64,000 bases of DNA from an uncultured Pirellulaceae bacterium (GCA_938083195.1 CALKCK010000003.1:1-64000), one strand, 5' to 3'. Counted from the first letter of the stretch, positions 1-9,478 are shown. Made by a program: numbers and translations. The notes: generated by a model from the sequence alone, not told the origin.

Positions 1-62
1 AGACATCCGAATGTCGTAAGCATTGCTACGATCATGAAAATTGATAAACAGCTTGCTCTCAC
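1..62 (-). CDS. N-terminus of a putative lipoprotein, runs off the left edge
   Basis: Reading leftwards, a GTG codon at 62-60 is preceded by a GGAG Shine-Dalgarno site six bases upstream. It opens a frame of 20 codons that looks like a lipoprotein signal peptide: MRASC, a hydrophobic run, and TTFGC with the lipobox cysteine at residue 20. The frame continues past the window edge, so product and function cannot be named. It would be the next minus-strand gene after the small protein at 342-479. The 279 bases between them (63-341) show no other gene. Confidence is moderate because only 20 codons are visible; the SD plus lipobox combination is the whole support. Confidence 0.4.
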   Translation of the reverse strand, partial: MRASCLSIFMIVAMLTTFGC

Positions 63-341
63 GTGATTCTCCAATTAACGACTGCGACTATTACAACTTA
101 AAAATTTGCCTCAAACTGCATTTTTCTCTACGTCTTAAAAACTAAGCCACCCATAATTTCTTAATCCTACGAATGGGCTCCGTTCGAATTTCAATCCCCA
201 CGGCAATGAACCTATACTAATCGCTTACTAAAATCCACTTGAATTCGATCGAACGACATACGGGTTGGATTGCAAACCATTACCAGGTCCAGGCCTAGCC
301 ATTTTGCACTCAAAATCGCAGGGAAACCGGCGCCAAGTTGA

Positions 342-479
342 TTAATGAATTCCGTCGTCTGGATATTGATTTTCTTTATCGAGTGCAAAGGCGCCCATCA
401 GAATGGCTCCCGTCGCGATCAAAAATGTGAGCGCCATAAAAACCCAAGCCACAACCCAATACGACCAATAAAATTCCAT
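342..479 (-). CDS. 45-residue single-pass membrane protein
   Basis: Small frame starting at ATG 479 with an AGGGA-type SD just upstream, ending at TAA 342. The product begins MEFYWSYWVVAWVF and has one long hydrophobic segment (residues about 7-32) followed by an acidic, polar tail (DKENQYPDDGIH). It lies 48 bases after the stop of the MlaF-MlaE-like fusion gene on the same strand, so it is probably the last gene of that transport operon. A small helper or stabilising subunit of the transporter is possible, but this is inference from position only. I do not recognise the family. Confidence 0.6.
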   Translation of the reverse strand: MEFYWSYWVVAWVFMALTFLIATGAILMGAFALDKENQYPDDGIH

Positions 480-527
480 CTCAATCCCTATGTAAATCCA
501 AGTTAGCATTCGGCGATCAACGAAATG

Positions 528-2108
528 TTAGGGAACCACTCCTTCGTACTCGAACAACGCAAAAATAAAATGCACTGTCAATGAAAAGAGTGTCGCCCAA
601 AGAATCGTCGAAGTCACGCTCCGGCTGACATCACTCGTTGAATATTTTAGCTTCAAACCTTGATAATAAGATATGATCCCGATACCCACACCGCAACAAA
701 GAAGCTTAGAAATTAGCCAGCCGAAACCTCGATAGGTAAACAAGTCAGGCTCCTCCAATCCTCGATGAAAATATTGATCCCAAAAATCAGGACCATGGAC
801 GCCATCCGCAAATACAAACGTAACCAGACTCGTGTATTTCGCTACATAGAATGCCGCGTAACTCAATAAGGGAGTTCCAATCATAAACGACCACATAATT
901 GGTGTGAGCAAGTAATACCGAGGTCTCATCCCGATGGTTTTGAGCGCGTCAATTTGGTTACCGAATTGCCTACCACCGACATCACTGGTCACCGCCGCGC
1001 CACAACGAGCAGCAATCAATACGCAAGAGAGAACCGGTACAAAGATTCGGTAGGTGGCAAAACCAAGCGCCGTCAATAAATCTTCGACTAACAAAGGGCT
1101 CGTGTAATTAGAGTAAGGTAAAAACTTAAAGGTAAAATAAGTCGTCACGAAACCAGAAATGAGCCCAGACGCCATCAAATAAAGAAACGCCGTTGGCCCA
1201 AACACCATCCGCGCGTAATAGGCAAAATAGCGCATTCCCCACACCGGGTTCCGCCATATCGGAACTAGGCTAATTATACCCATTGCGAAAGCGATCACTG
1301 CCCCGGTCGTTCCCACAAAAACCTGAGCGATTTTTTGTTTTGATAACTCAGCAAAAGAAAAAGCGTCGACCTCATCCTCTTTTGCAACCGAGGTCATTGC
1401 CATCGGAGCGAGTCGTTCAGGGATGGCCGCCCACTCAGCAACGTCGATCTCCTCAAGTTTCCCAGATTCTGGGTCGAGTAAAAAGATTCGATCGGCGATT
1501 GGCATAAGCGCGTGATAATCATGCGTCACAACCACCGAAGTCTTTCCAAACTCCTGATGGGTGTCTCGGATCAAATCAGCGACCTGACGACCGGTCAGCG
1601 GATCAAGACCCGAAGTTGGTTCATCATATAAAATTGCGGTCGGGTTGTAGGCCAGTGTCCTCGCTATGGCAAGCCGTTGCCGTTGACCACCACTCAGTCG
1701 AGACGTTGGAACATTCGCCGGAATTCTCAAAGAAGCCAACAACTCTTTGGGTTTTAAACGACTTGCATGCTTGCCACCACTGGCTCGCGCAATTTCGATA
1801 TTCCCCAAAGCTGACAATTCGTCAAACAACGCAAAGGACTGAAAAACGACCCCCGCTTTTCCACATTCGGCTTTGGCACCGTCAATCGTCACATCACCGG
1901 ACCAAACAATGCCCTCCGGCGAATCATTCAGCAGGCCCGCCATGATTCGAAGAAGAATCGATTTGCCCACGCCACTGGGACCAACGATCAAAGTGATTTC
2001 ACCTGCTTTAAATTCCGCCTGTGCATTTTCCAAAAGTGTCCGTTCACCTGCCGTGACACAGACCTGACTAATGGAGATCCCCACATTCGCTGCGTTGGTT
2101 GAATTCAT
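528..2108 (-). CDS. Fused MlaF-like ATPase and MlaE-like permease, lipid ABC transporter
   Basis: One 526-residue polypeptide joins the two core parts of an Mla/MCE-type phospholipid transporter. Residues about 10-225 are an ABC ATPase: Walker A GPSGVGKS at 43-50, Q-loop Gln90, signature LSGGQ at 138-142, Walker B ILYDEP near 159-164 and switch His196. Residues about 265-520 are an MlaE/Ttg2B-type permease with several membrane spans and the family-typical stretch around AARCGAAVTSD and IDALKTIGM. In E. coli these are separate proteins, MlaF and MlaE. The start codon overlaps the stop of the upstream gene by four bases (ATGA), indicating translational coupling with the likely periplasmic partner at 2105-3418. 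Role inferred: lipid movement between inner and outer membranes. The call is secure at family level; direction and substrate are unknown. Confidence 0.88.
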   Translation of the reverse strand: MNSTNAANVGISISQVCVTAGERTLLENAQAEFKAGEITLIVGPSGVGKSILLRIMAGLLNDSPEGIVWSGDVTIDGAKAECGKAGVVFQSFALFDELSALGNIEIARASGGKHASRLKPKELLASLRIPANVPTSRLSGGQRQRLAIARTLAYNPTAILYDEPTSGLDPLTGRQVADLIRDTHQEFGKTSVVVTHDYHALMPIADRIFLLDPESGKLEEIDVAEWAAIPERLAPMAMTSVAKEDEVDAFSFAELSKQKIAQVFVGTTGAVIAFAMGIISLVPIWRNPVWGMRYFAYYARMVFGPTAFLYLMASGLISGFVTTYFTFKFLPYSNYTSPLLVEDLLTALGFATYRIFVPVLSCVLIAARCGAAVTSDVGGRQFGNQIDALKTIGMRPRYYLLTPIMWSFMIGTPLLSYAAFYVAKYTSLVTFVFADGVHGPDFWDQYFHRGLEEPDLFTYRGFGWLISKLLCCGVGIGIISYYQGLKLKYSTSDVSRSVTSTILWATLFSLTVHFIFALFEYEGVVP

Positions 2109-3418
2109 TTTTCACCCCGCGTTGCTGCATAAGGGATACTGGAGTCCTCAGTAAAAATATGCCCAGGGATACTTTTTGGCTGCACCTCAATCGAATCGAC
2201 CATCCCTTGAGTTTCAATCGTTAGCCAGCGACTATCCTTGTGTAAAATGCGATGCCGAACCACCCTTGCAAATTCCGGAGTAATCTCACCATTAGGCGAA
2301 CCAAATAGTGAAACGCCAATTTCGTTAATGGTTGGCTCGAGTCTTTCATTGGCGAGTGAAATCGCACGTTGAGCCGCCGGACTTTGCCATTGTTTTTCAA
2401 GCGCAAGTTTTAATCGCTCGTTATTAATCAGCACATCTTCAAAGATTTCTGTGAGCAAAGCCTGGGTCTCGGCATCCTTCAAAACAGATTGGAAACTTTC
2501 GGTAAGACTCGCTTTGATCTTTGGGTTTTTAGCAACCTTACGGATCACCCTTTTTTGAACCTCAATAATTTCATCCATATGGGACATAATTATTGGAATC
2601 GCTTTCTGGTCGGCAAAGCGACTAAATTCACGTTCGGTCAGTTTTCGATCAGGGAGCGGAGTTTTATCGTAAATGTACCGCCAGCCAAAACCAAAAACTG
2701 AAACCTCTCCCCAAATTTCCTGACCAATCTCTCCAACTAAAGGCTCACTTTCCAATTGGACGATTGGCACAATTTCCGATTTCACCAAAGGAACAATTTT
2801 CTCCTCAATCAACTCTTTTCGATATCGGGCTCCCAGCTCTTCTAACTGGCTTCCTCGTTTTTCAAACGCGACGTTAAGTTCCTCCCGAATTATTTGACTG
2901 GCCGTGGCGATAGATTCATTCAGAATCGGTCGAAAAGCGTCGAGAATCTCTCTCTGATTTTCTTGATAGGCACTTGCGATCAACGCACTGATCTCCTGAC
3001 GCTTTTCGTCTGGCAGCATTGTTTTGAGAACCCACTCAGTGTTGTCTGGCGCCGAGTGGTAGTTCGCAAAATCACCCTCACTCAGGCGTGGTGCATTTCC
3101 ATAAAGCAAGATGGAGGCTCGTTCAGTCCTTGCTGCACCTTTAAAATTGCTCTCGCTCCCGGCGAGACTTGAAACAACGCCAATTGGATTAATTTGGGTC
3201 GGATCCGAAGAAAAGACGGGAGTGCCGCGAGACAACACAACTTGGACTGGAAATTCAACTTCAATCAGGCGCCGCTGCTTGGTGACGTAATCCAACAACA
3301 TTCTCGACGCCCGTGGCGTGCTGGATACGGTGTTGCGTAGAAGTATTACAGCAAAGGCAAAAATGCCGATCCATAATAGGACGCCAAATATCAATCGTGA
3401 TTCAAATTTCTGTCGCAT
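2105..3418 (-). CDS. Membrane-anchored, divergent MCE-like substrate-binding protein
   Basis: A 437-residue protein with one N-terminal membrane helix (about residues 8-27), then an extracytoplasmic part. Around residues 55-85 the pattern VQVVLSRGTPVF...INPIGVVSSL resembles the start of an MCE domain, the lipid-binding module of MlaD. The remaining roughly 300 residues are mostly charged, helix-forming sequence, which could build a long shaft or a coiled stalk as seen in some MCE proteins. The gene overlaps the ATPase-permease gene by four bases and precedes it, the usual place for the MlaD partner. The MCE assignment is an inference from a short motif plus context; no MlaB or MlaC homologue is visible nearby. 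Confidence 0.65.
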   Translation of the reverse strand: MRQKFESRLIFGVLLWIGIFAFAVILLRNTVSSTPRASRMLLDYVTKQRRLIEVEFPVQVVLSRGTPVFSSDPTQINPIGVVSSLAGSESNFKGAARTERASILLYGNAPRLSEGDFANYHSAPDNTEWVLKTMLPDEKRQEISALIASAYQENQREILDAFRPILNESIATASQIIREELNVAFEKRGSQLEELGARYRKELIEEKIVPLVKSEIVPIVQLESEPLVGEIGQEIWGEVSVFGFGWRYIYDKTPLPDRKLTEREFSRFADQKAIPIIMSHMDEIIEVQKRVIRKVAKNPKIKASLTESFQSVLKDAETQALLTEIFEDVLINNERLKLALEKQWQSPAAQRAISLANERLEPTINEIGVSLFGSPNGEITPEFARVVRHRILHKDSRWLTIETQGMVDSIEVQPKSIPGHIFTEDSSIPYAATRGEK

Positions 3419-3546
3419 AATTCAACTCGCCGACACGAACCGCAGGTAGGCTAAAACAGCTGTTCAAAAAAGTTAATTTTGTCAAAATTCTTTCAACCAC
3501 TATACCCTCGGAGAAACAAAATTGTTTCAACCGGTTTACGAACATC

Positions 3547-3568
3547 AAACGCATCTTTATGCGTTTTT
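3547..3568 (-). terminator. Hairpin between two minus-strand genes, possible terminator
   Basis: AAACGCAT and ATGCGTTT form a perfect 8-bp stem with a CTTT loop (3547-3566). Read on the minus strand it sits 46 bases after the stop of the NTF2-like gene and ahead of the transport operon. The T tract is stronger on the plus strand (five T), and only three T follow on the minus strand, so termination efficiency is uncertain. Confidence 0.35.
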
Positions 3569-3611
3569 GATTCAGGCGCCGAACCGGTTCAGCCAGTTAC
3601 TCCGAATCCCC

Positions 3612-4127
3612 TTATTTTTCGGTTGTATTCTTCAGTTCTGAGGAATGATCATGGATAATTTTCCACTGTTCATCAATCTTTTTGATAATCAGGGTGAAAT
3701 TCCCATCCCTCTGCTGCCCCTCAGACATCCGTAAATGCCAGTGGCCCAAAACCAATGCCGAATTCTCTTCGATCCTATTAACTTCCAATTTATCAAAATG
3801 AAGCTTCCCCATCTTCTCCGGAGTTGGATAGGCTTTCTTGTAATTATCTAGAGTCGCCTGCCAACCGAAGCTAGTTTTACCACCGCTGCTAAATGTAAGT
3901 TTAGGGGACTTCCAGTACGTGTCCATAAACTTCTCCAGATTACCTTCGTTCCATGCAGTAACCTGCGTCGCCAATATTCCTTCGAGTTCTTTTTGTAAGT
4001 AATCAATCCTGTCCGCATCTTTCTGATGGACGGACTGACCAAAAACGCCCTCAACCATAAAACTGGATAAACCCAATATCAGAAGGAATGATAGATTTAC
4101 GGTGGAATTTAGGTAATTATAATGCAC
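3612..4127 (-). CDS. Secreted NTF2-like (SnoaL/DUF4440-type) protein
   Basis: A 171-residue protein starting at GTG 4127, which has a GAGGAAG SD. Residues about 8-31 form a signal peptide ending near VFGQ. The mature part has the NTF2/SnoaL-like layout: an N-terminal helix (LEGILATQVTAWNEGNLEKFMDTY), then strands with SPKLTFSSGG, a helix, and a C-terminal sheet ending WKIIHDHSSE. In the DUF4440/YybH-like group such proteins are small cone-shaped binding or enzyme folds, mostly of unknown role. No catalytic residues can be assigned. It appears monocistronic; a hairpin follows at 3547-3568. Confidence 0.72.
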   Translation of the reverse strand: MHYNYLNSTVNLSFLLILGLSSFMVEGVFGQSVHQKDADRIDYLQKELEGILATQVTAWNEGNLEKFMDTYWKSPKLTFSSGGKTSFGWQATLDNYKKAYPTPEKMGKLHFDKLEVNRIEENSALVLGHWHLRMSEGQQRDGNFTLIIKKIDEQWKIIHDHSSELKNTTEK

Positions 4128-4381
4128 GTAACTTCCTCATTTGAATGCCAAGGTTTGATGGTTATTGAACTGAATGCAACTTAATATGACGCTTTCTCGC
4201 GAAAGTCAAAAAATCTGGTTGTTTGTTTCTAAGCTTTGCCGGTAACAGACGAAACCCCAAGGGTGGTTTCCTCTCTGCAACATGCTTAAAATTCGCACGA
4301 GGGGAATTGGATTTGCAGTGGCAATGTTCGTTTGCATTACCAAACCCAACCAAACGGTCTACTTCTGAATCGGAGAGAAGA

Positions 4382-5593
4382 ATGCGGTCACACTTTACCG
4401 GCACACTAGTTGCAATCATCGTTTTAGTGGGCATCTACTCAGCGTATCAGCTAGGAACGGGGAAACCTGTTTTTGGACAAGATCGACTTGGCACCTTGAG
4501 CGAAGTTGAATTGCGTACTGCCGCGGAGGACCTTACTTCTCGCGATCAGATCGAAGCAATCCTCCAACTTGGAGTTCGGCCTGGAGATCTCTCCAAGACG
4601 GTTCCAGTACTCGCCAAACTGGCAACCATTCACAACGAGATGATCAAGAACGCGTCGGATTCGTCTCTCCAAGTCATTGGCGCAGAAGCGGCAGAACACC
4701 TGCGACCGTTCATGGAGGAAAATACGACCAAGGGCTACCGCATTGCCTGCTCCGCGCTGCGATCGATCGGTCCAGGAAGTAAGATTTACATTGAAGAGCT
4801 TAAGGATTTGTTGCGAGATGATAATCCAATCCATCGCAAATGCGGCTTGTATGCCCTTCAGGGAATGGGGGACGAGGCTCAACCCGCCATGGAAGAAATC
4901 ATTTTGTGTGTCTTGGATAAAGATTTAAATAACCAGTGCATGGCCTGCCGCATTCTTGAAAATTTTGGTCCGGACGCGATCGATGCCGAAGCCGCTTTGC
5001 TGGAAGTTCAAAAAAATGGCGGGCCTTCGACTCGCGGCTGGGCAGCACTCTGCCTAGGTGCGATCGGCCCAACCTCGACCGATGTTGACGTCGCTGAATT
5101 GCTCGCGAAACAACTCCAGCCTCGCGAAGACGGAAGACCCATTTCCCCGATTGAACAACAACGGGTACTGACGGGCCTGGGTTACCTAGGCCCCGAGGCA
5201 ACCAAAGCGCTTCCTATGGTGAGAGAAAAACTAGATGGGAAAAACCAGTTTGTCCGTGGGCATGCGGCCTTCGCTCTTTGGAAAATAACGGGCGATGCCG
5301 ATGAAGCAGGCGCAGTATTTCGAAATCTTCTCAACGATTCAACAATGGTAAATGACGCTGTATTTTTAGTAGCCAAAATGGGACCTGACGCAATTTCCCT
5401 CGCTCCCAACGTCGCCAAGTCATTAACTTCGTCGGAACCGGCCACCCGCGAACTTGCTGCTACGGCAATCGGAAATATGGGGAGTGCGGCGGCGACTTAC
5501 AAAACCAAAATCAAAGCGTTACTCACGGACAGCGATCCTCTCGTTCGGATGGCTGCTAGAAAAGCGATGCAGAATCTTAAAGAGAAGAAGTAG
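4382..5593 (+). CDS. Exported HEAT-repeat protein
   Basis: I choose ATG 4382 (403 residues) rather than the longer frame from 4223. It follows a GGAGAG SD and begins a clear signal peptide or anchor (MRSHFTGTLVAIIVLVGIYSA, then ...PVFGQ); the upstream 53 codons look non-coding. The mature protein is a chain of helical HEAT/PBS-lyase-like repeats of about 35-40 residues, for example LRDDNPIHRKCGLYALQGMG and LTDSDPLVRMAARKAMQNL. Such proteins act as protein-binding scaffolds; partner unknown. It converges with the phosphohexomutase gene, whose stop is 14 bases away. No catalytic motif seen. Confidence 0.82.
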   Translation: MRSHFTGTLVAIIVLVGIYSAYQLGTGKPVFGQDRLGTLSEVELRTAAEDLTSRDQIEAILQLGVRPGDLSKTVPVLAKLATIHNEMIKNASDSSLQVIGAEAAEHLRPFMEENTTKGYRIACSALRSIGPGSKIYIEELKDLLRDDNPIHRKCGLYALQGMGDEAQPAMEEIILCVLDKDLNNQCMACRILENFGPDAIDAEAALLEVQKNGGPSTRGWAALCLGAIGPTSTDVDVAELLAKQLQPREDGRPISPIEQQRVLTGLGYLGPEATKALPMVREKLDGKNQFVRGHAAFALWKITGDADEAGAVFRNLLNDSTMVNDAVFLVAKMGPDAISLAPNVAKSLTSSEPATRELAATAIGNMGSAAATYKTKIKALLTDSDPLVRMAARKAMQNLKEKK

Positions 5594-5607
5594 ATTCCGA
5601 ATTTATT

Positions 5608-6960
5608 TTAACTTGACAGGTTCGCGGCTAACTCCGCCGCGACCTGACAAAGCGCGGCCGCGTCCGACTCATTACTTGCTTCAGCAATCGCCCGAACAAT
5701 AGGCTCAGTGTTGCTAGGCCTCACGAGAATCCACTTGTCGTCCCAATCGAAACGCAGCCCATCCATCGTGCTTTTAGTGGCATCGGAAAATTGTTCAGTC
5801 AATTTCGCGTAGAGAAGTTGAATGCTCTCTCGATCGATTGCTATTTTCGTTTTGCAAATTTCATAACGAGGAATTGCAGCAGCAAGCTGGCCGATCGTTT
5901 TTTCATTTTTCGCCATTGCATCAAGAACTTGAGCCATTGCGACAAAACTATCGCGTACAAATCCAACCCTCGGATCAATTGGCCCACCATTTCCCTCGCC
6001 ACCGTAGACAGCCTCAAGGGATTTCATTTTATTCGTAACGTTCGCTTCGCCGACCGCACTCAGGTGTAAGTCACAACCATGTGATTTACAGATATCTGCC
6101 GACATGCGACTTGACGAACAGTTGATCACGACAGGCCCCTGCCGCGATTCTAAAGCGTGATTCAGGGCAATGGCCAAAGTGTATTCTTCACCAACGTAAA
6201 CTCCACACTCGTCGATCAACGCCAAACGGTCCGCATCGGGATCCTGACAGAACACAACCTGTGCTTTCAAATCGACTGCCATAGCTGTCGTTTCCCGAAG
6301 GTTAACTTCGGTGGGTTCGGGAGATCGGGTGAACAAACCGTCCGGGGTATCACCAAGACAGGTGAATTCACACCCCAATGCAGTGAGTAATTCTCTACCC
6401 AACACCGAGCCTGCGCCGTGGTGGCTATCGAGAACCACTTTGTACTTTTGAGCCTTGATTCGCTCGACATCTACCGTCGCAAGGACGGCTTTTAGATGAG
6501 CACTCGTCGTATCCGCCAAATTTGAAATCGATCCAACTCTTTCGTGCGAAACGGTATTAAATTCAAACGCGCGGTACGCCTCTATCACCTTCTGACCAGC
6601 ATCAGCGGGAATCACTCGTCCGCTGGACTCGAACAGCTTAATTCCATTATAAGGTGCTGGATTGTGACTGGCTGAAATTTGAATTCCGCCCGCCGCTCCA
6701 TGCTCACGCACAAGAATTCCCGTCGTAGGTGTCGCAGCAACATCGCCATAAATCACATCTCGGCCTATCGCCGAAAGCCCGCTACAAATCGCTAGAGCGA
6801 GCATGGTACCAGTTGATCGACCATCACGTGTCACCACAATTGGGCCTTCATCTTCCAATCCGCCGACATAGGCACAACTATATTTAATTGCCAGAATTGG
6901 ATCGAGACTCTCGCCAATAATCCCTCGCAAACCAGACACGCTTATGATGGGTTCTTTCAT
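5608..6960 (-). CDS. glmM: Phosphoglucosamine mutase / phosphomannomutase family enzyme
   Basis: A 450-residue alpha-D-phosphohexomutase with all four signature loops: active-site Ser98 in SASHNP, metal loop DPDADR at 240-245, sugar-binding loop GGEGNGG, and phosphate-binding loop RPSNTEP near the C-terminus. The N-terminal SGLRGIIG and length fit the GlmM/ManB branch, and the EGNGG loop resembles archaeal-type GlmM. Likely reaction: glucosamine-6-phosphate to glucosamine-1-phosphate, leading to UDP-GlcNAc; phosphomannomutase or phosphoglucomutase activity is also possible. It is divergent from a second mutase at 7277, with a 316-bp shared upstream region. The superfamily call is certain; the exact substrate is not. 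Confidence 0.85.
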   Translation of the reverse strand: MKEPIISVSGLRGIIGESLDPILAIKYSCAYVGGLEDEGPIVVTRDGRSTGTMLALAICSGLSAIGRDVIYGDVAATPTTGILVREHGAAGGIQISASHNPAPYNGIKLFESSGRVIPADAGQKVIEAYRAFEFNTVSHERVGSISNLADTTSAHLKAVLATVDVERIKAQKYKVVLDSHHGAGSVLGRELLTALGCEFTCLGDTPDGLFTRSPEPTEVNLRETTAMAVDLKAQVVFCQDPDADRLALIDECGVYVGEEYTLAIALNHALESRQGPVVINCSSSRMSADICKSHGCDLHLSAVGEANVTNKMKSLEAVYGGEGNGGPIDPRVGFVRDSFVAMAQVLDAMAKNEKTIGQLAAAIPRYEICKTKIAIDRESIQLLYAKLTEQFSDATKSTMDGLRFDWDDKWILVRPSNTEPIVRAIAEASNESDAAALCQVAAELAANLSS

Positions 6961-7276
6961 TTTCTACCGTAAAATTTAAGTGGATGCGTTTGTTATTATG
7001 ATAATTACAATTCCCGAATTACGGTAGAACTATCCCAGGCGTTAATCCAAGCCGGGCAGGTCTCCGGCCTACACTCAATTCAACCCGCGCAATCCGAATT
7101 TACCTGCCCCACTCAGGAAAGGGGTTGAAGTCGCTTAGGCCGGCAAACTAAAATCGCTGGGTCCTGTTTAGATTAGGATTTGTCAATACGAAGGCTCCTC
7201 TGGCAGATTATCCGTCTGCACCCAATCGTCTACGATTTCCAGAGGAGAGCTTAAACCTGAATACCAAAGCATACCC
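6961..7276. other. Shared upstream region of two divergent mutase genes
   Basis: 316 bases without a credible reading frame. It must hold the promoters of both flanking phosphohexomutase genes. I see short GC-rich blocks (around 7050-7070 and 7135-7145) but no operator, riboswitch or strong promoter match that I can defend. Confidence 0.4.
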
Positions 7277-9103
7277 ATGACCGATCAAAGCGAACCTCTT
7301 GAAACAAAGGCTTATATTCAGCGAATTAAAGAAGCCTGTGAACAGGGACTCTTAACGGAGGGTTCTGTGGAAAATCTAATCTGCTGGTTGACCGAAGACC
7401 GCTACGCTCAGTATGCGCCTGCAGTGATTGACCACATTAAAGAAGAAAAATGGGATGCCCTCGATGATGTCTTTTGGACGGTCATCCCATTCGGTACCGG
7501 CGGACGCCGTGGAAAGATGTACCCCTTTGGGTCAAATGCTATCAACGAACGGACGATAGGTGAAAGCGCACAAGGACTCGCTGAATATGTCAAAGAAACC
7601 AAACCGGACGGCCCCTGGAAGATGGCCATTGCCTACGATACTCGACACCGAAGTCGCGAGTTCGCTGAATTGTGCACCAGCGTCATGGTGGCAAACGGTT
7701 TCGAAGTTTTCTTCATTGACGATTACAGAAGCACTCCGGAGCTGTCATTCTTGATTCGTTATAAGAATTGCGACTGCGGCATCATGGTAACAGCAAGCCA
7801 CAATCCACCTTCCGACAATGCCGTGAAAGTATACTGGTCCAACGGTGCTCAACTGATCCCACCGCACGACAAAGCGGTCATTGCAAAAGTTGGGGGCGTT
7901 CAGGAAATCCCGAAAATTGAATTCCAACAAGGCATCCACGACGGCAAGATTCATATCATTCGCCAAGAGATTGATGCCGCCCTATTAGAACAACACGTCC
8001 AACACAGCTTCGCTGGCCCCCGAGACTTAAAAGTCATCTTTTCGCCACTGCACGGTGTAGGAGAATTCAATGTTAAAAGCCTCCTCAACGCGGTCGGTTT
8101 CGACCAGCTTGAAATTTACGAACCTCACCGGGAACCCAATGGCGATTTCCCAAATGTACCGGGACATGTCTCCAACCCTGAAAATGCAGTTGTTTTTGAC
8201 GCAATTATTGATCGAGCTAAAGAGTCAGGGGCGGAACTGATCCTCGCTTCTGACCCTGATTGCGATCGCATGGGCGCCGCCGCACCGGTGACCAATGACC
8301 TCACCGGTGAATGGCGAACTTTTAACGGCAATCAACTCTGCGCCCTACTCGGTGATTACGTTCTTGGCGAAAAACAAAAAAATGGAACGCTCGACGAAGC
8401 AAGTTACGTGGTAACCACACTTGTAACTACCAACATGTTGAGCCGGATTTGTGACTCCTATCAGGTTCGCTGTTCACAGGAAAACCTCGTAGGATTTAAA
8501 TGGATCTGCAATGTGATGGATGTAGACGGTCCTGAGCATTTCGTTTTTGGAACCGAGGAATCACATGGGTTTCTTGTCGGTCAGTACTGCCGTGATAAAG
8601 ACGGGGCAATCGCCTGCTTACTGATGACAGAATTGGCCGCATTAGTGAAGTCAAAAGGGAAGTCTCTCTTCGAACACCTCGATGATTTATACCTTCAACA
8701 CGGTTTTCACCACGAACGGCTTGTAAACATCCGCATGGAGGGAAGCGATGGGATGAAACGAATGCAGAATTTAATGGCAAACTTCCGCTCCAATCCTCCA
8801 ACTAAACTCGGTGACTTAGATATAGTCGGCGTCCGGGATTATCAAACGGGGAAACGCACCAACGCTAACGGCGAAGCCGAATCGATGACCGGGCCAACGG
8901 GAAATGTATTGATATTTGAAACCAGCGTGCCCGGCAATTATGTCGCGGCTAGACCTTCTGGAACCGAACCGAAAGTCAAATTCTACATGTTCACCTATGT
9001 GGCTCCCGAGGGATTAACTGATCTCGCCGTCGCCAAACAAGAGATGGAGACAAGAATTGACGGCTACGCCGCAGATATGCAAATGTTCGCGGACAAAGCC
9101 TGA
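7277..9103 (+). CDS. Phospho-sugar mutase (phosphoglucomutase/phosphomannomutase, long form)
   Basis: A 608-residue member of the same superfamily as the divergent neighbour, of the longer PgcA-like type. Visible motifs: TASHNP with catalytic Ser174, metal loop DPDCDR at 326-331, sugar-binding loop GTEESHG, and phosphate loop RPSGTEPKVKFYM near the end. The GTEESHG loop points to glucose or mannose phosphates rather than glucosamine phosphate, so glucose-1-P/glucose-6-P interconversion for glycogen and nucleotide sugars is the likely job. glgB at 47.9 kb and a ROK kinase at 31.8 kb would use the same pool. An extra N-terminal segment of about 70 residues precedes the catalytic domain, normal for this subgroup. 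Confidence 0.9.
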   Translation: MTDQSEPLETKAYIQRIKEACEQGLLTEGSVENLICWLTEDRYAQYAPAVIDHIKEEKWDALDDVFWTVIPFGTGGRRGKMYPFGSNAINERTIGESAQGLAEYVKETKPDGPWKMAIAYDTRHRSREFAELCTSVMVANGFEVFFIDDYRSTPELSFLIRYKNCDCGIMVTASHNPPSDNAVKVYWSNGAQLIPPHDKAVIAKVGGVQEIPKIEFQQGIHDGKIHIIRQEIDAALLEQHVQHSFAGPRDLKVIFSPLHGVGEFNVKSLLNAVGFDQLEIYEPHREPNGDFPNVPGHVSNPENAVVFDAIIDRAKESGAELILASDPDCDRMGAAAPVTNDLTGEWRTFNGNQLCALLGDYVLGEKQKNGTLDEASYVVTTLVTTNMLSRICDSYQVRCSQENLVGFKWICNVMDVDGPEHFVFGTEESHGFLVGQYCRDKDGAIACLLMTELAALVKSKGKSLFEHLDDLYLQHGFHHERLVNIRMEGSDGMKRMQNLMANFRSNPPTKLGDLDIVGVRDYQTGKRTNANGEAESMTGPTGNVLIFETSVPGNYVAARPSGTEPKVKFYMFTYVAPEGLTDLAVAKQEMETRIDGYAADMQMFADKA

Positions 9104-9179
9104 AAATCCAAACGGGGGAGAGGATTGAATCGCACTCTCAACAAGAAATTCAATCTAAATGAAAACGCACGCACCTCCT

Positions 9180-9380
9180 CTATTTAGTCAAGATTAGCTT
9201 CCCCTGCTTAGTTTTTCGCAATCGATAAATCTGACCGTTGTTTTCAATCCACACCTCTTCGCCGCAACGCGCCAGGGAATCAAATCGAATAATCTTTGGA
9301 AGATTGGGGACTGACGAAATCTCCTCGCGAACGACGTCCTCCGCATTCGAATCTTGATTTGTCGGTTCTTGATTACTCAT
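9180..9380 (-). CDS. hemP: Hemin uptake protein HemP-like
   Basis: A 66-residue protein with an acidic, variable N-terminus. The C-terminal 40 residues match the HemP family: IIRFDSLARCGEEVWIEN, then YRLRKTKQGKLILTK, where the final K-G-K-L-I-L-T-K is the family signature. HemP is linked to haem/iron acquisition in proteobacteria, and its molecular role is still poorly defined. Here it stands alone, without a TonB receptor or haem ABC transporter beside it. About 100 bases upstream is a palindrome resembling a Fur box (9479-9497), which fits iron regulation. Family call fairly firm; function inferred. Confidence 0.78.
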   Translation of the reverse strand: MSNQEPTNQDSNAEDVVREEISSVPNLPKIIRFDSLARCGEEVWIENNGQIYRLRKTKQGKLILTK

Positions 9381-9478
9381 TACTCAACCACCGCCTCGGC
9401 AAAACGTGCATTCAGAAAAAAATAGGATTTTGAGACCAATCTCTCTTGCTTCCCCAAAGAAACTGGCTATCATTCACT

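Noticed and set aside
4162-4434. 90-codon minus frame at the start of the HEAT-repeat gene
   Set aside because: Shadow of the upstream non-coding part and signal peptide region on the other strand.
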